A stretch of 64,000 nucleotides of DNA from Ectobius pallidus (lineage: Eukaryota > Arthropoda > Insecta > Blattodea > Ectobiidae): positions 146,625,890 to 146,689,889 of the forward strand of contig CAXKWD010000009.1 of the NCBI GenBank assembly GCA_964059195.1, given 5' to 3'. Below are positions 57,436-64,000 of this stretch, piece by piece; within the stretch, counting starts at the first letter, position 1, and the number at the start of each line of letters is the position of its first letter. The translations under genes were made by a program, and so were the position numbers. The notes below the pieces were generated by a model. It was not told the origin of the DNA, searched no databases, and worked only from the letters and a program-made list of their open reading frames with translations.

Positions 57436-57770
57436 AACTGAATTTATTCTGTGGTGCCAATTTGATGTTTACAATGTTGAAAATCTTCTGAAATCTGTTG
57501 TTTGCCCATGGGTGATAGGTGAATCTTTTGTGATTTTTTTTTTCTTTTTCATTTAATAGTGTAGTTGTCTCTTTAACCTTCTTCTGTTTTTTGAATTTCC
57601 TTACTTTTTTGTCAATCAGATCTTTTTTGAAACCATTCTCTTCTGCAATTTTTACTATGTGATTGTACTCTAGTTTATATTCATTTTTGCCCATGGGAAT
57701 GTTGACCAATCTATGTGCAAGACTGTTAAATACTGCCTGCTTATGAGAAGTGGGGTTGTAGCTGATGATG
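57436..57770 (-). pseudogene. Penelope-like ORF, part before the GIY-YIG domain
   Basis: Minus strand reads NPTSHKQAVFNSLAHRLVNI and KIAEENGFKKDLIDKKVRKF, the region after reverse transcriptase in Penelope-like elements. The N-terminal part is missing: the frame starts at the inverted terminus near 57770. It is cut at 57436 by the BEL LTR. Confidence 0.8.
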
Positions 57771-57800
57771 GCGGGAAGACCCGTTGAAATGATCATTCTG
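57759..57800 (+). ncRNA. Hammerhead ribozyme-like motif
   Basis: Same core in the right Penelope terminus. Stem I is reduced to TAG/CTG because the copy joins the ORF just there. Confidence 0.6.
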
Positions 57801-58142
57801 GGTAAATATACCTTTTTAGTGAAGTTTTGTGTGTATATTTCCGATCTCAATCTTGCTACAGATTTGAACACTTCACTGTAAATTTCCATCTAATATTTAT
57901 ATTGAAATTAAACATAGTTAGGAATGAAGAGAAAAGTGCCAAAATAACACAAAAAATCTGAAGTGAAACACTCCTATAATTTTGTCATTAAATTGTGTTA
58001 TTAATTATCTTCAAAAAAATTTCTAATTACGTGATAATTATATAAGAGTTAAATTTTACACAAAAACTTCACTTTTGGTATAGTTTACCTGTACTAGTTT
58101 TGGCGCCTTCGCTACCATTGTCAACAGCGAAGTATAGCTATA

Positions 58143-59618
58143 CAGTAAAATACCGCTATAACAAAATTTAGGGGACCTCGGAAATGAATTTGTTATAGTG
58201 AAATTTTCTTATACTGAAATTTTACTGTTGTACAATGTTCTGGACTTTATTTTTTGAAAATGTGTCACCAATCACTGCACATGAATTTAAAACGGAATTT
58301 AGTATACTGCTTTGTGATAGAAGAAAATCTTCAAGACTATGTGCCATGTGTTGCCTACACAAGAGTCAAACTCTGTTGATCACTGTGTTGCACACCTTCC
58401 TCTTCAACCTCAAAATGTCTGCCACAATTCCATCATCTGTGATTTCTTGTTACGGTACAGTCGGTCAAATAAAAAACGTCGGGCGGTATTTGATTAAGTA
58501 TCACGAACGAGCATATGCGCATGTACAGGAAGACTTAAGGTTAGGTTCACACACGCCTCTTGTCTATCCATGTATTTTCTTGATTATTTAGTCAGTTTTG
58601 TTCCAAAACAAACATGTATAGAAGGCTGTGGCTATATGCCTCAAATCCGCCATATTCTTGGTTGCAAATTTTTATAATATTAATAATTAATAGATTCGCG
58701 AGGATAATGTTTATTCAAGGAGCATTTTTTAAGATTTTATTTTATAATACCGGTACTTCTAGTGCAAAATCAATAACTTACGCTCAACTTCTGCAACCAA
58801 TCTTAGCATCGAAATACGCGTCCGGCCAGATCAACGTTTGCTATGAAAACTTCCGGTCGCATTATAGTAAAGTTCCCTCCTCTGAGCTGCTCTTTCATAA
58901 ATATGGAACCTTCTCGCTGCTTCAGAGACCGAAAAATGCAGGTCAATTACAGCCCTAACTACACTTTCTCTCACGTTAGCATTTGTATGTGGCGATGACA
59001 CAAAGCAAAATGAATTATGACAATGCATTAAGTTGAATATCGTGTGTTGCGCTTTCTGCGATTTTCATTTTTTCCCTCCTTGTTCATATTTTCCCTCCTG
59101 CCGCATGGCCTCATATGTTCCGAAAATGACCTGTATTTTGTGTTTTTTATAGGAAACTTGTGAACTAATGCGTCAAAACTTTAATTTTAACAGCATACGA
59201 GTCCCGACGTTTTTTATTTGACCGACTGTACATCACAGTCCACATCGAAGTAGTCAGTAAGATTCACCCTTGCAGGCCCATCTTACTTTTCCAGTTCTCT
59301 TCTCTTTCCATGTCATTTAGCACTTCACTCCAGCTTTTCTAAAGCAGTTAGCGATTATTATTTCTTCTTTAAGCTATTTCCATTCAGCATTCAACACTCA
59401 GCATTAATATCTCCCTGAGGCAATATTACACAGCATACGCCGGAAAAAATAAAATTATATACAGAAAAATAAGCAAAATTTTATTTTGTTATACTGAAAG
59501 TTCTAAATTTGTTATAAATTATAATGAAATGTTTTAACACATATTAAATAGGGAAAAGAGAAGGACCCAATACATAATTTCGTAATACTGAAAATTTTGT
59601 TATACTGGTATTTTACTG
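58143..59618. mobile_element. Tigger/pogo-type element (family D) with nested family H element
   Basis: Ends CAGTAAAATACCGCTATAAC and TTATACTGGTATTTTACTG, TA on both sides. Same family as 25701-27280 and 46123. The family H element is at 58458-59228. Confidence 0.8.
58458..59228. mobile_element. 771-bp TIR element, copy 3 (family H)
   Basis: Same ends as 31224-32027, TA on both sides, more diverged (a deletion around the 78-codon frame and several substitutions). Confidence 0.88.
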
Positions 59619-59773
59619 TAGTACCACCTTCATATGTTGAATGTCTCAATCTGGGAGCCTCAACCTTCAGGAACCCTATGGGCCTCCACAGACCATACAA
59701 CTACCTTTACCTTGGGTCAACTTGATCCATCAAGGTTTTCACAATAAAAGGTACAAAAAGCCCCAGAACTGAC

Positions 59774-60002
59774 CTTGGAACCGTGTGTCTGTGATGAGTA
59801 TTTCCTGGGACACCAGATCTACATCTCGCGATTGGTTGCTGTAGGTTTCCACCATCAGGCGGGACTTAATAAAGTTAATACATGCAAGCGACGACTCGTG
59901 TCCATATGAACTGGTACCATGGCTCAGCTGTAGCTTCAGTACCACATCCACCAGGTCCAGATGGATTGAAGTCAGGGTCCATGCCGATTCCGCCCCTGCT
60001 GG
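59774..60002 (-). CDS. Vps13D: Vps13D exon 2 of 25 in window
   Basis: Codons 55-131. The acceptor is ACATTTCAG and the donor CCAAG|GTCAGT. It starts in phase 0 and ends with one base that completes a Gly codon with the next exon. The product includes HLDLVDVVLKLQLSHG, an amphipathic beta-like stretch typical of VPS13 rods. Two other frames through the exon contain stops or belong to the antisense SINE next door. A tRNA-derived SINE begins about 95 bp upstream of the acceptor. Confidence 0.88.
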
Positions 60003-60098
60003 CTGAAATGTAAAACAGTCCTCGGTGGAATGACAATTCTTTCACACTGGTCGTGTGTATGCTAAGATGGACACGTGAAGTCAGAATGAAAAATTCAA

Positions 60099-60171
60099 TG
60101 CCATAGCCGGGATTTGAACCAGGATCTTCGGCTCTCCGTGCTGATGCTCTAACCAACTGAGCTACCATGGC
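60099..60171 (-). tRNA. tRNA-like head of a SINE
   Basis: A 73-base cloverleaf: acceptor GCCATGG/CTATGGC, D-stem GCTC/GAGC, anticodon stem TCAGC/GCCGA (one mismatch), T-stem CCTGG/CCCGG. B-box GTTCAAATCC. Position 33 is not U. Same family as the units at 32391-34013. The SINE body continues to about 60215. Confidence 0.55.
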
Positions 60172-60222
60172 AACGTGCCAGTACAAATTCTCCAACAAAT
60201 TCTCCAACAGTCCTCATCAATA

Positions 60223-60400
60223 AATTCAGGTAAACTGATGTAACAAAGTGCCAGAATGCCTTTGTTTAATCAGTGATAATTGCAATTATGATATGGAGAA
60301 AATAATTTATTTTTGTAATCGACTTCCGATTTAAGCTCCAGATTGATTCATTAAAGTAGGGCTTACAGAAGAACAAAGGTCTAAAGTTTGATAAGCATAA
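60223..60400 (+). repeat. Interspersed repeat copy (family C)
   Basis: Shares GGTAAACTGATGTAACAAAG and the end GTCTAAAGTTTGATA with 63608-63772. Confidence 0.65.
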
Positions 60401-60673
60401 GTGAAGGAATATGTGAGTAGTGTTATTTGTGAGTAGTGTATAGTGTTGCTCAGTCGCGAATTTATCGATAAACTCATAATCTCTTGTGGGATTAACTATG
60501 ACAAAATGATTTTGTTTCAAACACTTGTACCTGAAATGTTGTCAATTTAAATTCTTGAAAACATACAGCATTTATTGTATTTGTGAAATTTTTGTTTTTT
60601 CTTTAACAAAATCCTATTTTTCAAGGAAAATATGAAGTTTTAGAAAGGCACTTTATTAAAATGTTGGCAAGTA

Positions 60674-61487
60674 AACACTTTGCGACCCGAGCGGCTCCCC
60701 TTTCCATCGGCCCGGTCGCCTTCTCCGCCAGGCAGGCTTCCCCTCCGCCCGCTATTGCTCTTGCCGGCCGCTACTAAGCGCCGGTAATGCAGCTTCCTGT
60801 GTTAAGCCGCAGCTTACTCTAATGATTGCCTTGCACCATACATAATATTTCACAATGTTTAAAAACGATTATAAAAACAAAATAAAATTTCACGAATTAT
60901 ATTAAAACAATACCCTTGTACCAAACATCATATTTCACGATCTTTAAACACCGATTTGAAAGAAAAAAAAAATTTACAATATATAAAAAATCGAAATTTA
61001 CATAATATTTCCCAATTTTAAAAAACGCCGTGTTAATTGATGCAGAAAAATTCCCTTGAACCAACACTACTCTTTTCATAACAAACAAACCATCTCAAAA
61101 TTAGAAAACCCGATTCTTGCGTTAACACTCGCTAGCGCCAACTAAATTAGATAACTAAAATATACCGGAACTTCCTTCACTGCTCAACTGTCCTTCGTAG
61201 CGTAATGGATAAGTCTCTTGGCTACGATGCTAAGGGTCATGCGTTCGATCCCCGTTCGATCCAAAATTTATTGTTAGGAATAGGTCTCGAATAGGTAGGT
61301 AGGGTGAGAGGAAAAGAGGAAAGAGACGGGAAAGGAAGAGAAGAAGAGAATAAAGGAAAAGTAAATTATTTTTCTCTTTCACCATTTCCTTACTAGATGT
61401 CGCCACCGTCGCTACTTTCCTAGTAGTTCTAATGCCGCCGCTAGGTTTCTCGTAGTGGTGGGGGGCTTGGTCGGGTCGTAATGTGTT
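60674..61487. mobile_element. Possible GC-rich element with inverted ends
   Basis: AACACTTTGCGACCCGA at the left and TCGGGTCGTAATGTGTT at the right are imperfect inverted repeats. GC-rich flanks (60690-60800 and 61395-61475) surround an AT-rich core. 61195-61265 is tRNA-like (A-box TAGCGTAATGG, B-box GTTCGATCC) but does not fold cleanly. No target duplication was confirmed. Confidence 0.45.
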
Positions 61488-61836
61488 ATTTTATATGATT
61501 ATTAAGAGTCCCATGAGTATATGATAGCACATTAATACAATAAATATTCAATAATCCAAGCAAATGTTAGCATGGTTTCATTATGATCTTCTCTGAATCA
61601 TTCTAGAAACAGCTTACAAAGACCAACCAGTAAATATTAATTATTACAGGAAGTTAGTAACAGTGAAGTTTTCTAATGTAGTAAAATAAGAACCGAGTCA
61701 ATTTTTGTGACACTTACTTCACTTAAAATTACAATTACAATTTATTGTTCCAAATTACACGAAAAATACATACAAAAGTTGATACACAACCCGAAGAAGC
61801 AGAGCTTGTGTTCGGGGGTGGTTCAAGTTCAATATA
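61488..61836. other. Intronic DNA, nothing recognised
   Basis: No ORF or element end recognised. Confidence 0.4.
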
Positions 61837-62836
61837 CAGTGGAACCTCGTTAGCACGTTCCTCATTACTACGTTTTCCCGCATAGTACGTCGGTTTTTGG
61901 AAGTCCCGATCCCAATCTTAATAATTGCATGTTTAAATGTTTCTTAACACGTTTTGGTTTAACGCTTAGTACGATCGTATTTGGCTCGCCAACCACACTT
62001 TGTCAAACATAAACTTTGAACGCGCATCCGATTGTGTGATCTCTATGTCAGAATTCTTGTACTCTCTGGTGTCCAAGTCTCAATCTTTGCTCTATGGGAC
62101 CAATCGTCAGCCATTTTGAACCATTGCAGTTTGCTTCTCATTGGCCATTTGACTTGACGCCGATTTTGCCGAGTCAGCTGTTAGGCCGCCATTTTATATC
62201 GTGATAATTTTGAAGTAGTGAAATATATTTTAAATTTCTTACGGTTCGTGTGATGAGGAGAAGAAAATATTAGAATGTTTGAAGAAATGTATGCCAAAAA
62301 AGCAGATCGTGCTTCTCACGTCGGTATTGGATCGCATTTCATTAGCAAATTATGGCTGTGAACATGACCGTGTACACGACTGTTTACAGAACTGGCACGT
62401 GTGAAATTTTGCACAATTACAATATTTCGTGTTTGGTAATAGATTGTGGAGTGCAACTTGTTTCATGTGTGATTTTCAGAATAAAATAGATGCTTTCTTT
62501 GTGAATTTCGTCTTGATTTATCATTAAATATGGCTCCCATACATTCCATCAATTTTTGAAAGTTTTTTTTTCTAGATAAAATTGTTAGACCTATGTATTC
62601 GTTTACATAATATAAATCTCTCGTAACAAATGGCTTGGCATTGAAGCACCTGTGTATCACTGTGGGTATTTCAGAGCCATTAGGATGCACTTTTGGGTGG
62701 TTCTGAGCAACTTAGAAAACATAGGCCTATCTACATATTCCCTACGATTTTTTTTTTATTTTCAGTAGTACGTTTTCCCGTTTAAGACGTCTATTTTTTT
62801 CAGTCCCTAGAAAAACGTCTTAACGAGGTTTCACTG
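61837..62836. mobile_element. pogo-type element, 1,000 bp
   Basis: Ends CAGTGGAACCTCGTTAGCAC and GTCTTAACGAGGTTTCACTG, TA on both sides. Internal second inverted strings (AGTACGTCGG and CCGTTTAAGACGT) support pogo-like ends. No transposase frame. Confidence 0.82.
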
Positions 62837-63015
62837 TATTAGAAAAACTTATACTAAATAATTACTTAAAACAATACTTAAAACCTCTTTTTGGAGACTA
62901 GTTTCGGGAAAAATTTCTTCCCATATTCATTCCATTTATGTAAGTGTCACAAAAATTGACTCAATTCTTATATTACTACCAATCAGTAATGTTATGCGTT
63001 TTTATGAAAACTTAC

Positions 63016-63179
63016 CTGTTTGTACAACTGTGGAAAGGAAGAAGATGGATTCTCATAGTCAAAGTCTTCCAGAATTTCTCCTATATTGTAGGACAGCAGG
63101 CCTCGTATGAGCTTGTACTGGGACAGATCTAATGCCCCATGCAGTGCTGACAGAGTGCCCTTTATGCTCATGTCAGGAA
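63016..63179 (-). CDS. Vps13D: Vps13D exon 1 of 25 in window
   Basis: Codons 1-54 of the visible segment. The acceptor is CCTTCCAG and the donor CAG|GTAAGT. The exon starts with two bases of a split codon and ends in phase 0. It encodes PDMSIKGTLSALHGALDLSQ and then a stretch rich in Leu, Tyr, Asp and Pro. This belongs to the large region ahead of the UBA domain, presumably part of the lipid-transfer rod. It is the most upstream Vps13D exon present. Confidence 0.88.
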
Positions 63180-63607
63180 CTGGAAGGAAACACAAAACTC
63201 TCTTTGAACCACTTTCCCAACCACAATAATATACTTTAAACCTAATGCTTTATGATGCTTTTTCCCAGAAGACACAAAACAATGAACCAAAATGTTAATT
63301 TGATCATGTGAAACTAGATTGAATAAAAAACTTACTAGTGCTGCAATGATACTGAATTTGAACAACAGATACCTCAATAGTATACTGAGTATAGTATATT
63401 GTGGGGCAAGAAAAGAAACAAAAAGAAAAAAAATTTACAACTCCATGATTAAATTCGGGACATCAGCTTTGCTGTCTATAAAAGCATTTGTACACAAGTT
63501 TAAACAGCAGGCATATTTTTCCAGGCTTAATGTAGGGAAAAAAGTGCAGCTTATATTCCGGTAAAAACAGTATTTTTGTATTGTTGACTTTGTGGATTAT
63601 AATGAAA

Positions 63608-63772
63608 CCAGGTTAACTGATATAACAAAGTGCCAGAATGCTTTTGTTTAATCACTAATAATTGCAATTATGATATGCAGAAAATAAGTTATTTTTGTAA
63701 TCTATCTTCGAATTAAGCTGCAGATCGATTCATTAAGCAGGACTTATGGAAGAATAAAGGTGTAAAGTTTGA
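63608..63772 (+). repeat. Interspersed repeat copy (family C)
   Basis: Closest to 60223-60400. The remainder to 64000 shows nothing recognisable. Confidence 0.65.
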
Positions 63773-64000
63773 TACTTAACCTTAATTCAAACTTGTATAC
63801 ACTGATATAAGACATTCTTGAAATATGTCACTATTTCACAAAATACACAGTCGAAGAACTCCATTTAATGTACGTAGGTCTAATTACTTCACAGTGAAGC
63901 ATATTCTACATAAAATAAAAGAAGTGAAAGGAATTTCAGAGAGGATAGCAGTCCTGACACTAGACATCAACAGCAACAAAATTGTAATAATACAGGTGTA

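Larger units (their letters stand above)
51489..57904 (-). mobile_element. Penelope-like element split by a BEL/Pao insertion
   Basis: The 12-bp target duplication AAATTAAACATA is at 51477-51488 and 57905-57916. Left part 51489-51990 and right part 57436-57904 belong to one element of about 970 bp. The terminal parts are inverted copies of each other and of 2753-3171, each with a hammerhead-like core. The BEL element fills 51991-57435. Confidence 0.88.
71..63179 (-). other. Vps13D: Vps13D gene, internal segment (25 coding exons in this window)
   Basis: Twenty-five minus-strand exons join into 1,693 continuous codons with no frame break. All internal junction phases agree and all borders are AG/GT. 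Vps13D is a bridge-like lipid transfer protein acting at contacts between the ER and mitochondria or peroxisomes, and it is needed for mitochondrial size control and clearance in flies (known for the family). The segment shows, in order: a region upstream of UBA (codons 1-387), UBA (about 388-430), six VAB repeats each with a central Asn (about 590-1209), a ricin-type lectin (about 1283-1421) and the beginning of the conserved C-terminal region. The combination of UBA with lectin separates VPS13D from VPS13A/B/C. The first and last exons lie outside the window. An extra in-phase exon missed by eye cannot be excluded. Confidence 0.93.

Noticed and set aside
61195..61265. A true tRNA gene
   Set aside because: A and B boxes are present but acceptor stems do not pair and the anticodon loop cannot be set to seven bases. 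Better seen as a SINE or chance similarity.

Overview
The window is a stretch of a large, AT-rich, transposon-laden animal genome, most likely an insect. The evidence is long introns, BEL/Pao, Penelope, mariner, pogo/Tigger, hAT and Harbinger elements, tRNA-derived SINEs and very many microsatellites. A big-genome insect such as a cockroach or orthopteroid would fit, but that placement is a guess. There are no prokaryotic features.

One host gene fills the window. Twenty-five minus-strand exons between 63179 and 71 encode a continuous 1,693-codon stretch of the Vps13D lipid-transfer protein. It was identified by its UBA domain, six asparagine-anchored VAB (adaptor-binding) repeats, a ricin-type lectin domain with QxW-like motifs, and the start of the conserved C-terminal VPS13 region. 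All 24 intron phases match, and every exon has AG/GT borders. The promoter, the N-terminal half and the last C-terminal exons lie outside the window, so transcription enters from the right edge and leaves at the left edge.

The introns are mostly mobile DNA. From left to right: 1.3-7.1 kb holds a 540-bp TIR element, an inverted Penelope hairpin, two hAT elements and a LINE 3' end. The 7.3-16.6 kb intron holds LINE and mariner relics, degenerate tandem repeats, and a Tigger element split by a Penelope fragment with a GIY-YIG-like ORF. 17-25 kb holds an inverted duplication around the lectin exon, a hAT element with 8-bp target duplications, a Harbinger element with a Myb-like start, and nested mariner/Penelope remains. 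25.7-27.3 kb is a decayed Tigger. 31-34 kb holds an 804-bp TIR element and a 295-bp tandem array carrying tRNA-like cloverleaves inside a LINE tail. 34.8-35.4 kb is a solo BEL LTR. 41.8-44.2 kb holds another Tigger and a second 804-bp-type copy. 50.2-51.1 kb is a mariner with a Penelope insertion. 51.5-57.9 kb is a Penelope element split by a young BEL/Pao element whose single 1,223-codon ORF lacks reverse transcriptase and RNase H. 58.1-59.6 kb and 61.8-62.8 kb are further pogo/Tigger-like elements.

Three patterns stand out. Penelope-type hairpins here carry hammerhead-ribozyme-like cores with self-complementary helix III and are flanked by 12-13-bp target duplications. Several transposon ends stop within about 10-60 bp of Vps13D splice acceptors. 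The lectin exon lies between long inverted copies of one repeat.
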